Source: Cepaea nemoralis | Taxonomy: Eukaryota > Mollusca > Gastropoda > Stylommatophora > Helicidae | Length of the DNA: 64,000 nt | Direction of reading: 5' to 3' | Assembly (NCBI GenBank): GCA_014155875.1 | Contig: JACEFZ010001343.1 | Location: 186,001-250,000 of the forward strand | Part shown: positions 1-13,490 of the stretch, piece by piece | Layout of the letters: each line of letters opens with the position of its first letter | Numbering within the stretch: position 1 is the first letter of the stretch | Translations under genes and position numbers: made by a program | Notes under the pieces: model-generated | Database searches by the model: none | What the model was told of the DNA's origin: nothing | What the model saw: only the letters and a program-made list of their open reading frames with translations

Positions 1-195
1 ATACAAAATTCAAGACTGGCAAAACAGCCATATGCACATGTGGAGCACATACTCCAAGACTGCCCTGAGTACGACATATCTAGGCAAACCTTCTAACCTA
101 GAAAAACTATAGTAGAAGATAAAACTATACGGACCACTCAGTGAACTACAAAAAGGCAGTGAAGTTTATATAAGAAACAACATTGCAGAGTATAA
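1..195 (+). pseudogene. LINE ORF2 C-terminal relic (Cys/His tail after RNase H)
   Basis: Plus-strand translation in two frames gives a KFKTGKTAICTCGAHTP segment followed by HILQDCPEYDISRQT. This resembles the C-terminal CxCG...EHILxxCP region that follows RNase H in I/Jockey-type LINEs. A frameshift separates the two halves. The same relic, with more 5' sequence, is at 14,740-14,990. Confidence 0.5.
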
Positions 196-503
196 CAATA
201 AATTTCTAGCTAATGAAAGAAAACAGCCAACAAAACCAGGGAGGGAAAACTATAAAAACATGAACTTATCTCACAGCAGAAGTAACACTTACACACACAA
301 ACAGAAAAGAGCCAGTTTTAGCCACATATCTCTCATTTACCACGCTCTCTAGTCACATTTTGAGGCTAATTTGTTTTCAAGGATCAGTTTACATCAACAA
401 GACAGCAGAAACAACTGTTGATCATGTCAATGGGAAGCAATACAACAATAATGTTGCCTATGACATACTCAAACATGACATGGAAGTTGCTGTATTTTTC
501 TGA

Positions 504-818
504 TTAAACTATACAAATAACTTTGAAATCAAACAAACAAAGCATTAAAACACCAAAAAACATGTAAAAGTAAGTTGCAAATGAATACCCAATAATGTCA
601 CATGAACACAAATTAAACAATGTAATATATGAGGCTTCATAAAGGAACCATCGTAACATCCAGGATGTTACTTTTGTAACCAGAAATGTTCTGTTATCCA
701 AACTGTCTATCCCATAATCACACCTACATGGTGTAGTCAGGAGTGCCACGGTCGATGCATTAGTAGTCAAGGTCTTCCACTGCTTCTTGTCTTTAACAAA
801 AAAGTAAACTGTCACCAA
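504..818 (-). other. Unexplained 104-codon open frame, present in both duplication copies
   Basis: The frame has a hydrophobic, aromatic-rich C-terminal half. The same sequence recurs at about 15,330-15,600, so its presence there reflects the duplication and is not independent conservation. I recognise no family. It could be a chance frame or an exon. Confidence 0.15.
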
Positions 819-1003
819 TCTGCAGTCTATTCATTCATTAAGACATCAGACTACAATTCTTATGCTTACTCCTTCTTCACCTGCCTTCGGCTTGTCCCAG
901 TGGATAACTTTCTACAAGGGGACATGACAAGTTACATAACGAAACCATGGAAGGTTCCAAGTGTTCGGTTTCCTAACAAAATTAGTTCTTGATAATTTGC
1001 ATG

Positions 1004-1110
1004 CTTTCATTCATTCATTCAGTAGCATGTCCCTTGCAGAACCTCACTCCCATAACAACTGTCCGGAAAACTTCTTGGTCATAAGCAAAATGTCCTGCGT
1101 CCGATACAAC
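1004..1110 (-). repeat. RTE-like LINE 3' end with an (ATGA)n tail, 5' truncated
   Basis: Begins (plus view) with ATTC repeats and continues with the antisense of the GSAKDML C-terminus seen at 47,705 and 62,655. About 100 bp survive. The duplicate is at 15,798-15,903. Confidence 0.65.
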
Positions 1111-1400
1111 CCGTAGATTGCATGCAACACATTTATTCATTCCCAAGCCATTTTTTTATTATCTATATAAAACATGTGTAGAAAAATGTTGGCAACATTC
1201 CTAATCCTCACAATTGTTCTGTAACATTCCTAACCCCTGCAAATGTTATATAGAGGGGCGGCTTGCCAGGGTCACAATTCCCACACTGACCAAGTCCTCT
1301 CTAGCCCTAGCCACTTGCATGTGAAGCTTCCTGGACAGACACTAGTCTGGTTAATAAGGGAGGCACGACCATAGGCTCTGCTGTAATGAACCCTGCCAAG

Positions 1401-1845
1401 TGTCAGAGCCTAGCTACGCAGCAACATCGTTACGGCACCCGGCGGACAAGAGTTGTCGGCTGGCGAGATTGTACCTGACACGCGACTAGCGGTCAGGCTG
1501 ACGACAGACGCACGCAAAGCCACGTGACCCCACCAGAGGCAGTGGGCAGTGTGCGTGATAGCTTAGACCAAGCTGGGACAGGACTCTGAACGGACGTGTG
1601 TGACGAGAGCAAGGCGTTTGTGTGAATCTCCGTGGTTGTAAGCTGAACGACTGATATCTTGAGCGCCAGACCTATGAGCTGTAATGTGGTTGTGAGTTAT
1701 ATGTTGTACATTGCTGTAATTATCGTTATGTATTTAATGTGGCAATAAATCCATAGAACTTGTGTTGCTGTGTCTTACGTCGAATCACGTTATACTGTAC
1801 TGTCTCACATGTGTTAGCCAACGAGCCTAATAGAAGATCCTGACA
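1401..1845 (+). repeat. 5' LTR of the left Gypsy-like element
   Basis: About 445 bp, starting TGTCAG and ending CTGACA (6-bp terminal inverted repeat with the usual TG..CA). Preceded by target-site copy CCAAG at 1396-1400. An AATAAA polyadenylation signal lies near 1745. Confidence 0.93.
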
Positions 1846-2704
1846 TGTGTGGACGTGGGTTGCTCGTCTTTATTTAAGAACCTAATATATTTAGACGTGT
1901 GTTGTTCGTCTTTGTTATTTAAAACTATAATTCTTGTACTTGTAAAATTTGTCAAGGTTATAGTGATGTACATGTGATCGGAAAAGTCTCAGTGTGATCC
2001 ATTACTACATTGTCTAAATATGTTTAAGATCATTAGTAAATGTACAGTACATATTGTTTGATCCTGTAAACGTGTTAAACATTTGTGATTTGTGAAAATT
2101 GTCACCGTTTGACCTTGTCAACATTGTGATTTTGCCGCCATTTTGACCTTGTCGCCATCTTGTAAACTTGATGTCTTTGTCCTTACTGAATGTCATCTTG
2201 ATGTAAGTGATGTGTCATCAATGTTATTGAGTGTTCAAATACAGATAGATTGTTTTTGTGTATTGAGTTTGTGGAACGCAAAGAGTTTTGGAAAGAGTGT
2301 AACTTCTGTTGAAAGAAACACTGTTGACGACAAATTTACGACATACAATTATACTCAACGCCATCCAAACCTAAATCAACACTTAGTGACTTACAGGCAC
2401 ACACCAACAAACACACGCTAACTTATTTCTCTCCAAAAACAAAGCAGGTTTTTGCGTACCATCCATAACCCTGCCGTAGAGGTCATTAGTGGTTCCGAAG
2501 TACGACCTTACAGTTTTCTAGCCCGATTGCCCAACCATTCGTCACCATATCCAAGGGCACTTGAGTATATTTTTCTTCACTTTAACTTTACGTATGCATT
2601 AGTGGGCACGCATCGTATAGTCAAATCAATTGTAAGTTATTTTTCTACTAACCATTTACAACATATTTTGTGTGGTTGATTTTCATTGACATATTTTCTC
2701 CATC
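1846..2704 (+). other. Leader between 5' LTR and gag, left copy
   Basis: About 860 bp AT-rich leader. Right after the LTR is TGTGTGGACGTGGGTTGC, where a primer-binding site should lie; I could not match it to a particular tRNA 3' end. Short frames at 2143-2421 and 2452-2679 look incidental. Confidence 0.6.
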
Positions 2705-4551
2705 ATGTCGTCATTATTTGATTTCATCGATATGGGGTTAAAATTAAAGTTGGAAGGTGATGAATTAACACAATGGAGTGAGAAGAAATACGCAGAATAC
2801 CTACTTGTTCAGGAAAAAGCTGCCGAACGCGATGAAAGAGCAGCAGAAAGAGCTCTAAAACAAGCAGAAATGGCTGCAAAACAAGCTGAGGCAGAAACAG
2901 CCTTGAAACAGGCAGAGATTGAAAAAGCTGCCAAGCAAGTAGAAGCAGAAACAGCTTTAAAACAAGCAGAAATAGCAGCTCAGAGTAAGAGGGAAGAACT
3001 AGAATTACAGTTGAAAATGAAACAACTGGACACTGAGACTGCAATGAATAAAGAGTCAAAGAAATCTGAAAGACTGGAAAAAGAAAACCAGTATAAAAAG
3101 TACCAAGGTATCGTTCGTAACTATACCTCGGGTGACTGCATAGCAGCCTTTACCAAAATTTTGAGACTTTAATGGAACATTACCAAGTTCCACTTTCGGA
3201 ATGGAATATTTTATATATGAGGAGTCTATCTGGGGAACCTCTGAAAGTCATTGAAACCATCCCCAAAGACCTCAGAAAAGAGTACCATTACATTAAATCT
3301 AAAATAATGGCACATTTCATGTTAGATGAAGCAGGGTACAGAGAACAATTCAGTAAACTGAGTCCAAAATCAACTCAAACGTTCTCTGACTACCTCTGTT
3401 TAGTCCGAGACATTTTCAGCAAATGGACTTCATCAGCCAAAATTAACAAAAATTATGATAAATTAGAAGATCTCATTATTCGAGATAAAGTTATTTCTTC
3501 TATCCCATCATCTTTTTCTAAGTTCTTACAGGAGAATGAATGCACAAGTGTGGAAGAAATGGAAAGACGTGGGTCGGCCTATTATACGGCAAATAAACAG
3601 TGTTTTGCCACTGAAGCTACTGACAGTAACTGGGTAGCAGCAGCCAACTATGAGAACAACTATAGTAGGCAAAAACCACACAGGCCTACCTCTGATAGAG
3701 TTAGACAATGCACTCACTGTAAATTGTCTCACCATTTGAACGAGATGTGCGATAAAAACCCAGGGTACCTAACATACTTGCAAAATATGGTAAACAGACA
3801 AGACATAGAACGTAGATCGTTCAAAAGTGCACGTAAATGTTTTCTCTGCAAGGCTTACGGTCACTATCGTATGGATTGTAGAGGCAGGCATATGACCAAC
3901 AAAGCCAATGCCGCCTTGTTCGATAGCTCAGCGTCAGAAGACGAAAATCCAGAAAAACATCCTGTACATGCAGCACAGGCTTGTGATGTATTTAGTGCCA
4001 ACAAATGCACTGTCTGTAATACCTTCAATGAAAATGGTACCTTAACATGCGGGCACGCCGTCCCTATTGCCAATGAGGAAGCTAACTTGGCAATAGACTC
4101 AAAATGCAGTTCAGCAAAGAACGTAAGAAAAGTGAACATCACAGACATGAAGACAACACCAGACTTTGTACCATATTGTAATAATGTTGTTAACATCACT
4201 CAACCTCATTCTTTATATAAAGAGGTCAATGCTCAACAAGAAAGTGAGGAATTGAACAAAACCTCAAAACTGTCGTTAGGAAAATTAACATTCCATAAAG
4301 GTTACATCAATGACACAGTATGCACATGTGTACGCGACACAGGGTCCTGTCTTATCGGTCTTCGAAAGACCTTAGCTGATCCTAAAGACTACCTAGATGA
4401 GTACATCTATTGCAAAACTGTTTCAGGGACAGTAGAGAAATATCCCATGGCATGGGCCAATATAAAATCACCTTTCCTATCAGGCAGAGTAACTTGTGCT
4501 TTATTAGACAATCCATGTTGTGATTTATTAATTGGAAATGTATTAATGTGA
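2705..4551 (+). pseudogene. gag-protease of the left Gypsy-like copy, frameshifted
   Basis: Begins at the same ATG as the intact copy (17,496). One C is missing in a short run near 3,150, so the frame stops at 3,172 and gag continues in another frame as 3172-4551. A second one-base loss near 4,544 ends the protease part early. The N-terminal Ala/Glu/Lys/Gln coiled coil, both CX2CX4HX4C zinc knuckles and the DTG protease motif are otherwise present. The lesions are single bases in or next to short runs, so either consensus sequencing error or decay could explain them. Confidence 0.85.
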
Positions 4552-5493
4552 CAGATTACATAGAGTCCAAACCTCACACAAGGCAAAAAGTTAACACCAC
4601 AACAAATACTGCCTTAACTACCCCACTCATCATACAACAACATGATGAACAGACCAAGTAACACACCATACCAACTTCATTACCATCTCAGAACAAGAAG
4701 AAACAGAAAACTGGTGTGTATCAGCACAAAGAAAAAGGTGCAGAAAACAAACAGTTCACAACAGCGAGGAAAGATCACAAATCATCATGGTATATACTAT
4801 ACCTCCTATACTCTCTGTTAACTACACACATAACCAAGTGCACACAGTGGATAGTTATACTTGCACTACTGATTGTAAATACAAAACAAATGTCTTCACA
4901 AACAGTTATATTTCCACATCATCATGACACAACACAGATGATATTACTCATGACAAACCAGCAGACTTTGTTACTTATGTCATTACTGTTGAACCAAATT
5001 TTGTTACTGCCACTCATAATCTCTATGTTAAATCAACTCATACGAATACCTATGCTGAACAATGTAAAACATCAGTCGGTGGAATTACTGACAAAAATCA
5101 GCAACAAATTACCCTACATATTTTGGAAAATATACACAAATTGCAAAAGATCATACAAACATGCACGATTACATTTCACAACTATACATGGTGTATTATT
5201 ATTGTTTGAACTATTGAATGTATACACACATGTACGAGTGCAGGTTTGGAGATAGCACTCAAAATGATCTCAACATGAAATTTGAAAATCCTTTTGGAAG
5301 ATTTTATCTTTAGATCCAGTAACTCCAGACTTGCCTTGTCTGCTATACGACTCCTCCTATCTGACATTCCTAATATCATTCACTATACTGACGACATCTG
5401 TGTCCATACAGAGACAACGACGGAACTATAACATTGACACCTGGACAGGACGTTCTACTACTACTACCTAGTATCAGACAGCACTGACTAACA

Positions 5494-6234
5494 GTGAAGC
5501 CTTCAAAGGTGAGCATGGCTTACCAAGAGATATCATTTTTGGGGTACAGAATATCCAATGGCTTTGTCATGACAGACAACAAAATTGTCTCCAAAATTCT
5601 AAAACTGTCACTTCCAACAAATAAGAAACAAGTCCGCAGTTTGTTGGGACTTATTAATTATTACAGAAACTTTATTCCTGATTTTTCAGACTGACTGAGG
5701 TTTTTTCTAACTTACTAACCAAGAATAAACCCGAAAAAGTTGTAAACGATGAATGCCTACGAAATGCATTTGATAAAGTTTTGGCACATTTTTCTGATAA
5801 GAATTCACCTAATCTCATCCTTAAATTGCCCCAACATTCGTTTACCTTTCAGATTGAGAACAGATGCTAGCTCCATTGCGATCGGTGCAGTCCTATTGCA
5901 GGAATACAACGACATCCTGCATCCCGTTTGTTTTCTATCAAGAAAACTAAGGCCCCGAGAGCGGGCATGGTCCATTCCGCAATTAGAAGCATTGGCCTTA
6001 GTAGAAAGTGTGACGAAGCTGTCCAAATATCTTCTAGGACGTCACTTTATCATCGAAACTGACAACAGTCCATTACGGTATATAAATTCCGCAGTACCAT
6101 CAAATAATATGATTGCTCGCTGGTCCTTGAAGCTTCAGAATTTCAGTTTTGAAGTTCGCCATATTCCCGGCAGAATGAATACAATCGCCGACCTTTTGTC
6201 CCGTTGTCCGACAGACCCAGTAAGCAATGTCTGA
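5494..6234 (+). pseudogene. RT thumb/connection and RNase H of the left copy, frameshifted
   Basis: Equivalent to the intact frame at 20,305-21,045. A lost A near 5,690 and a gained C near 5,830 break it into 5494-5694 and 5749-6234. The RNase H part (TDAS, TDNSPL, then GRMNTIADLLSR) is intact within the second piece. The upstream RT palm is no better preserved than in the right copy. Confidence 0.85.
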
Positions 6235-7657
6235 GTGCACTGTGTAATATTACACTCAGCCAACACAGCCACCAATGATGTGAATTTTTTTTCCATTCAC
6301 CTACTGTGTAAGGTCTATAAGTAAATTGTGATACGGTTTAGAAACCGACATGTATAATATACTTATTTTAATCAAGTCATGTAATGAGTGTAGTATAATT
6401 GTGTAGTGTGTGTTAGAATGAGAACAATATTAATTGTATATATACACCAACAACAATGTCACAGACGCTTAAACCACTTACCAGAAGCGAACTTTACCAT
6501 TGTGACATTTGTGAGTGATTTTCTTCACCGTGATATTTTAACATGTGCAAATGTGGACCGAACATTGACTCCTAAACCACCTCTGCAGCGAATTTAATCC
6601 AAATTGTTCGACGTTTGAACATCAGAATAAGAACAGTCGATCTTTATCCAAAGTTGTGAACACCTCGGAATAAGAACATTCCATCATAATCCGTTGTGAT
6701 ACTATAACATCAAGACACGAACTGTGAGAACATTTTACTATCCGTTCCGAAATAAAACCGGATCATTTGTGTTCAGGACAGTGTAACATCAACCAAATTT
6801 TGCGTTTCGTGTATATTTCACGGTGTAATTTAAAAAGTCTAGCAAAATTAGCAGACGACATACAAATTTCAAAAATTTATGACACTTGTAAAATCCTTTT
6901 GAATCTATAAAATTATATACCAATTGGTACTTATTATTTTGATTAGTGTAATCTTAGAATCATATCTTGATTAATGTATTCATATTACCGACTTTTCTCG
7001 TTAATATGAAGAAACGTCAAGCAATGACGCTAAGAAATTAAATAATTATTGTAATGTATAGGAATTTCTTGAAATGTCAAAATTACTTCCCTTGCATTTG
7101 TGAATTACATCAAGGGCCATAATTTTGAAACATATTCATTAATGTATATTGTATAGATAGACATTTTGTTGCTCAAATGGTTTAGCACAGCAGGTAGGCG
7201 GTCCACCAAGCATGTCATAGAGCTGCCAACATTGCAAACCAACATAAGAAGCTCCTGACCAAATGAGGGCAGAGTTTAAGTGTTTAATACGACTAAATAC
7301 AAAGCCGTATTTCAGTCTGGCTAGATGGTTGTTGCAAAACAATCATATTATTACGTTTTTTTTCAAATAGCTGCGAGGTAGATGCGTGAAGCTGGTGCTA
7401 CTGATCTGACTGGGTATTATTGCAATGAAGGTAACCAGGCATCAGGGGGATGAAACCTGAATTGTGTTAAAAATTGTACTTCATTTGTCATTTCAATGCA
7501 ACTTACATTTTTTTTTGTATATATTTCTATGCCTTAATATGTATTTTCATGCATAACACTGGGAAAAAGTAGTCTCTGACATGAAATTAACACTACCCAG
7601 TATATACATACATCATGAATGAAAGATGGCATCTTTCATTGAGGTCCCGGGGAGAGA
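6235..7657 (+). other. Internal region without integrase, left copy
   Basis: About 1.4 kb of AT-rich sequence between the RNase H stop and the 3' LTR. I see no HHCC zinc-binding segment and no DDE integrase core in any frame. A GGGGAGAGA purine tract directly before the 3' LTR is the likely polypurine tract. Confidence 0.6.
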
Positions 7658-8104
7658 TGTCAGAGCCTAGCTACGCAGAGCAACCTCGTACGGCACCGCG
7701 GGACAAGAGTTGTCGGCTGGCGAGATTGGTACCTGACGACGCGACCTAGCGGTCAGGCTGACGACAGACGCACGCAAAGCCACGTGACTCCACGAGAGGC
7801 AGTGGGCAGTGTGTGTGATAGCTTAGACCAAGCTGGGGACAGGACTCTGAACGGACGTGTGTGACGAGAGCAAGGCGTTTGTGTGAATCTCCGTGGTTGT
7901 AAGCTGAACGACTGATATCTTGAGCGCCAGACCTATGAGCTGTAATGTGGTTGTGAGTTATATGTTGTACATTGCTGTAATTATCGTATGTATTTAATGT
8001 GGCAATAATCCATAGAACTTGTGTTGCTGTGTCTTACGTCGAATCACGTTATACTGTACTGTCTCACATGTGTTAGCCAACGAGCCTAATAGAAGATCCT
8101 GACA
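7658..8104 (+). repeat. 3' LTR of the left Gypsy-like element
   Basis: About 447 bp, nearly identical to 1401-1845 but with several one-base insertions and losses (for example around 7,675-7,750). Followed by CCAAG at 8105-8109. Confidence 0.93.
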
Positions 8105-8431
8105 CCAAGGAACACAAAATTGCCACTATAGACCTGGAAGATCACTAATAACGAGGTTTTCGCCATTTTGTCTACCAGGAAGATCAATTTCATCATCGGC
8201 GCTCCCTGCTCAGTTTGTGCTTAGATGGACAACTCAAACTAATGGTGTACTGAACAATCCTCACAAATACTCATTTATGCAGATCTATTTCAGACCCTAA
8301 CTGGTGTATCCCTTCGTAGAGATGAACTACTACTTTGTTGTTATTCACAAGGGGAGATGAGGTGAGAAAAGAGTTATCTGCTTACAACTAGAATCATGTT
8401 TGACTGTTCCTCCTTTTCTAGAACTATTGGG

Positions 8432-8525
8432 GTTGGACCTCTTCGCTGGCTTCTGAGGATGGGGACGGAGCGCTTATGGGAATGCCCCAAATGCTGTGAT
8501 GTCGGTTTCTTCACAATCATCATCA
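8432..8525 (+). repeat. I/Nimb-like LINE 3' end, duplicate of 23,252-23,348
   Basis: Encodes the terminal LINE peptide with LRWLLRMGTERLWECP and a CC pair, then a degraded AATC tail. It sits just before the minisatellite. Confidence 0.6.
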
Positions 8526-8556
8526 ATCCTTTTCTGTGATTAAGATGAAGAGAAAA

Positions 8557-11500
8557 ATGCACTGTTTAGATACATCAATGCACTGTGTAGATACATCAAT
8601 GCACTGTGTTAAATAAATCCAAGCACGTGTTGACACCCAATGCACTGTGTTAGATACATCAATGCACTGTGTTAGATACATCAATGCACTGTTAGATACA
8701 TCAATGCACTGTGTTAGATACATCAATGCACTGTGTTAGATACATGAATGCACTGTGTTAGATACATCAATGCACTGTGTTAGATACATCAATGCACTGT
8801 TAGATACATCAATGCACTGTGTTAGATACATCAATGCACTGTGTTAGATACATCCATGCACTGTGTTAGATACATCAATGCACTGTGTTAGATACATCAA
8901 TGCACTGTGTTAGATACATCAATGCACTGTTAGATACATCAATGCACTGTTAGATAATCAATGCACTGTGTTAGATACATCAATGCACTGTGTTAGATAC
9001 ATCAATGCACTGTGTTAGATACATCAATGCACTGTGTTAGATACATCAATGCACTGTGTTAGATACATCAATGCACTGTGTTAGATACATCAATGCACTG
9101 TGTTAGATACATCAATGCACTGTGTTAGATACATCAATGCACTGTGTTAGATACATCAATGCACTGTGTTAGATACATAATGCACTGTGTTAGATACATG
9201 AATGCACTGTTAGATACATCAATGCACTGTTAGATACATCAATGCACTGTGTTAGATACATCAATGCACTGTGTTAGATACATCAATGCACTGTGTTTAG
9301 ATACATCAATGCACTGTGTTAGATACATCAATGCACTGTGTTAGATACATCAATGCACTGTGTTAGATACATGAATGCACTGTGTTAGATACATCAATGC
9401 ACTGTTAGATACATCAATGCACTGTGTTATACATCAATGCACTGTGTTAGATACATCAATGCACTGTTAGATACATCAATGCACTGTGTTAGATACATCA
9501 ATGCACTGTGTTAGATACATGAATGCACTGTGTTAGATACATCAATGCACTGTGTTAGATACATCAATGCACTGTTAGATACATCAATGCACTGTGTTAG
9601 ATACATCAATGCACTGTGTTAGATACATCAATGCACTGTGTTAGATACATCAATGACTGTGTTAGATACATGAATGCACTGTTAGATACATCAATGCACT
9701 GTTAGATACATCAATGCACTGTTAGATACATCAATGCACTGTGTTAGATACATGAATGCACTGTGTTAGATACATCAATGCACTGTGTTAGATACATGAA
9801 TGCACTGTGTTAGATACATGAATGCACTGTTAGATACATCAATGCACTGTGTTAGATACATGAATGCACTGTTAGATACATCAATGCACTGTGTTAGATA
9901 CATGAATGCACTGTGTTAGATACATGAATGCACTGTTAGATACATCAATGCACTGTGTTAGATACATGAATGCACTGTGTTAGATACATGAATGCACTGT
10001 TAGATACATCAATGCACTGTGTTAGATACATGAATGCACTGTTAGATACATCAATGCACTGTGTTAGATACATGAATGCACTGTTAGATACATCAATGCA
10101 CTGTGTTAGATACATGAATGCATGTGTTAGATACATGAATGCACTGTTAGATACATCAATGCACTGTGTTAGATACATGAATGCACTGTGTTAGATACAT
10201 CAATGCACTGTTAGATACATCAATGCACTGTGTTAGATACATGAATGCACTGTTAGATACATCAATGCACTGTGTTAGATACATGAATGCACTGTGTTAG
10301 ATACATGAATGCACTGTTAGATACATCAATGCACTGTGTTAGATACATGAATGCACTGTGTTAGATACATGAATGCACTGTAGATACATCAATGCACTGT
10401 TAGATACATGAATGCACTGTTAGATACATCAATGCACTGTTAGATACATCAATGCACTGTGTTAGATACATCAATGCACTGTGTTAGATACATCAATGCA
10501 CTGTTAGATACATCAATGCACTGTGTTAGATACATCAATGCACTGTGTTAGATACATCAATGCACTGTGTTAGATACATCAATGCACTGTGTTAGATACA
10601 TGAATGCACTGTGTTAGATACATCAATGCACTGTGTTAGATACATCAATGCACTGTTAGATACATCAATGCACTGTGTTAGATACATCAATGCACTGTGT
10701 TAGATACATCAATGCACTGTGTTAGATACATCAATGGACTGTGTTAGATACATCAATGCACTGTTAGATACATCAATGCACTGTTAGATACATCAATGCA
10801 CTGTTAGATACATCAATGCACTGTGTTAGATACATGAATGCACTGTGTTAGATACATCAATGCACTGTGTTAGATACATCAATGCACTGTTAGATACATC
10901 AATGCACTGTGTTAGATACATCAATGCACTGTGTTAGATACATCAATGCACTGTTAGTAGTACATCAATGCACTGTTAGATACATCAATGCACTGTGTTA
11001 GATACATCAATGCACTGTTAGATACATCAATGCACTGTGTTAGATACATCAATGCACTGTGTTAGATACATCAATGCACTGTTAGATACATCAATGCACT
11101 GTTAGATACATCAATGCACTGTTAGATACATCAATGCACTGTGTTAGATACATCAATGCACTGTGTTAGATACATCAATGCACTGTGTTAGATACATCAA
11201 TGCACTGTGTTAGATACATCAATGCACTGTGTTAGATACATCAATGCACTGTGTTAGATACATCAATGCACTGTGTTAGATACATCAATGCACTGTGTTA
11301 GATACATCAATGCACTGTTAGATACATCAATGCACTGTGTTAGATACATCAATGCACTGTGTTAGATACATCAATGCACTGTGTTAGATACATCAATGCA
11401 CTGTGTTAGATACATCAATGCACTGTGTTAGATACATCAATGGACTGTGTTAGATACATGAATGCACTGTTAGATACATCAATGCACTGTTAGATACATC

Positions 11501-11940
11501 AATGCACTGTGTTAGATACATCAATGCACTGTTAGATACATCAATGCACTGTGTTAGATACATCAATGCACTGTGTTAGATACATCAATGCACTGTGTTA
11601 GATACATCAATGCACTGTTAGATACATGAATGCACTGTGTTAGATACATCAATGCACTGTTAGATACATCAATGCACTGTGTTAGATACATCAATGCACT
11701 GTGTTAGATACATGAATGCACTGTTAGATACATCAATGCACTGTGTTAGATACATCAATGCACTGTTAGATACATCAATGCACTGTGTTAGATACATCAA
11801 TGCACTGTTAGATACATCAATGCACTGTTAGATACATCAATGCACTGTGTTAGATACATCAATGCACTGTTAGATACATCAATGCACTGTGTTAGATACA
11901 TCAATGCACTGTGTTAGATACATCAATGCACTGTGTTAGA
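8557..11940. repeat. 3.4-kb minisatellite of 20-bp and 22-bp units
   Basis: Tandem copies of GTGTTAGATACATCAATGCACT (22 bp) or the same lacking one GT (20 bp). A second polymorphism is catCaatg versus catGaatg. There are roughly 160 units. Units are contiguous with no spacers. Where long and short units alternate (42 bp = 14 codons) open frames arise on both strands as an artefact. Confidence 0.97.
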
Positions 11941-11974
11941 TTAATCAAAGGACTGCAGGAGGTCAATATACAAT

Positions 11975-12240
11975 GCCAGTAATAAAAGTACTAAAGTCAA
12001 GATGGTTGACTTCATTGCACCAGGTTTTACCTCCATCTGGCTGGCCTCTCCCAGCCGAGCAACAAGTCGCTGGCTGAGAGAACCACACAAAGCACAAACT
12101 CTCTAGCTCCAGCAAGGACACCCAGGAGCCTCCAGGAAACTTGCGCTCGTGGTCTGAATGATGCTGTGATACAATACCACTGACACAGGACTGCAGCTGA
12201 CCAGACAAAGCCCAGTGCTAGAACAATCACAGACCTTCAG
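11975..12240 (-). repeat. SINE family A copy
   Basis: Antisense of the SINE body seen at 36,410-36,630: TAAAACCTGGTGCAATGAAGTC at one end, then AGCTAGAGAGTTTGTGCTTTG, then CTCCTGGGTGTCC. The tRNA-like head is poorly kept. Confidence 0.6.
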
Positions 12241-12380
12241 TAATGTAGAGTCAACACTGCATTAAACTGTGTGCAATCTATTTAAATGAGTACAACAGAT
12301 GAATCAAAGAAATGAACAAAAGACGGTGACAGCTGTGCTACAGAATCTGTGACCTAGTTACAAATCAACGGTAACAGATA

Positions 12381-12821
12381 TACCAGGTCTGTTCAAATAG
12401 TATACATGGGTTGGTTTGCTGTTTCGATGGAGCTGCCAAATTCTCATTACCCACAAGTCCTTTCCATCATTTTCGTGCATCTGACTCAAACTTTCTTGGC
12501 CAAACACAATATTCATCAAGTTAAGTAGCTCCTACACCCCCAACATGGCTCTGTGCAATGTTTAGCTGTTCCCCATGCTGAAAATGTCACTAAAAGGGAC
12601 ATGATTAGAGTCACAAGAAGGCTTATGCAGAACATGACAGTCATGCTTTACACCATCCCCAAAGAGGTCAACCTGAAATGCTTCCAACAATGGTGGGGCC
12701 GCTGGGACACGTGTACAGTCCCAGGGAGATGACTGTGAAGGAGATTAGGGTTTCAGAGCTTTGGGTGAGGAACTGTATTTTTCCTAGCCAAAGATCAGAT
12801 ACTTGTTCAACAGACCTCATA
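12381..12821 (+). mobile_element. mariner-like element, internally deleted
   Basis: TA target copies and terminal inverted repeats (left CCAGGTCTGTTCAAATAGTAT, right ATACTTGTTCAACAGACCTC). Plus-strand frames between them resemble the C-terminal half of a mariner transposase: a FLAKHNIHQV segment, an IPKEVNLKCFQQWWGRWDTC segment, and QGDDCEGD after a frameshift. The N-terminal half and catalytic core are missing and the rest is frameshifted, so it is dead. A related relic is at 60,020-60,240. Confidence 0.8.
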
Positions 12822-13127
12822 CAAGATCAGTTACAGCTCAGATTACAGGCACCATACAACAGCTGTCACCTTCTGATCTTATCACAAATCACAGACATAA
12901 CAGCCATGCTCTTGTTGGAGTTCAATTATTACAAATGTGTTAGACCACATATAGAACAGATCACAGGTTTCACATAACAGATGTTCTAGTCCACATATAG
13001 AACAGATCACAGGCATAACATTACAGATGTGCTAGACCACTGAACATTACTCAAAACAAATCAATTATACAAACTATTATATTACATGAAAAAACAACAG
13101 CAATTGTGGCCTTATTAACAAATACTA

Positions 13128-13490
13128 ATAACAGGCAGTGCTGGATGGGCTACAGCATAGATCACATGGTTATAGCCTGGATAACATGGCTGTAACATAG
13201 ATCACATAGCTATAGCATAGATTACATGGCTATAGTATGGATAACAGAGCTATAGGCAGGATCACACAGGTATAGCATAGATCACACAGCTATTACATGG
13301 CTATAGCATGGATCACAAGGCTATAGTATGGATCACTTGGCTACAGCATGGATCACACAGCCATAGCATGGATCACATGGCTACAACATAAGATCACATG
13401 GCTATCATGCAGATTACAGCTATAGCATGGATCACATGGCTATAGCATAGATCAGACTATAGCATATATCACATGAATATAGCATAATTC
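13128..13490. repeat. Degenerate minisatellite, about 20 bp unit
   Basis: Diverged tandem copies of a TATAGCATGGATCACATGGC-like unit, about 17 copies. No reading frame is associated. Confidence 0.85.

Larger units (their letters stand above)
1401..8104 (+). mobile_element. Ty3/Gypsy-like LTR retrotransposon, left copy (degraded)
   Basis: Two LTRs (1401-1845 and 7658-8104) bounded by 5-bp target duplications CCAAG (1396-1400, 8105-8109). Order inside: a leader of about 860 bp, gag with zinc knuckles, protease, RT remnant plus RNase H, then about 1.4 kb without a reading frame, then a purine tract before the 3' LTR. I find no integrase. The reading frames are broken by several one-base indels and by a deletion of about 18 bp near 5,310 relative to the right copy. 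Confidence 0.92.
1..8557 (+). repeat. Left copy of an 8.6-kb direct segmental duplication
   Basis: Colinear with 14,786-23,375 from window base 1 until the minisatellite starts near 8,557. It includes the whole LTR element, its target duplication and both flanks. Differences are scattered substitutions plus many one-base indels. The left end is cut by the window edge, so the true start is unknown. Confidence 0.95.

Noticed and set aside
1846..1870. Specific tRNA primer-binding site
   Set aside because: TGG-containing sequence follows the LTR, but I could not match it to any tRNA 3' end with confidence.
9945..10194. Open frames with 14-residue repeats on both strands
   Set aside because: They arise because alternating 22- and 20-bp units add up to 42 bp; outside that stretch the frame breaks.
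8557..11940. CRISPR-like array
   Set aside because: Units are directly contiguous with no unique spacers, and the context is eukaryotic transposons; it is a minisatellite. The same holds for 26,475-28,625.
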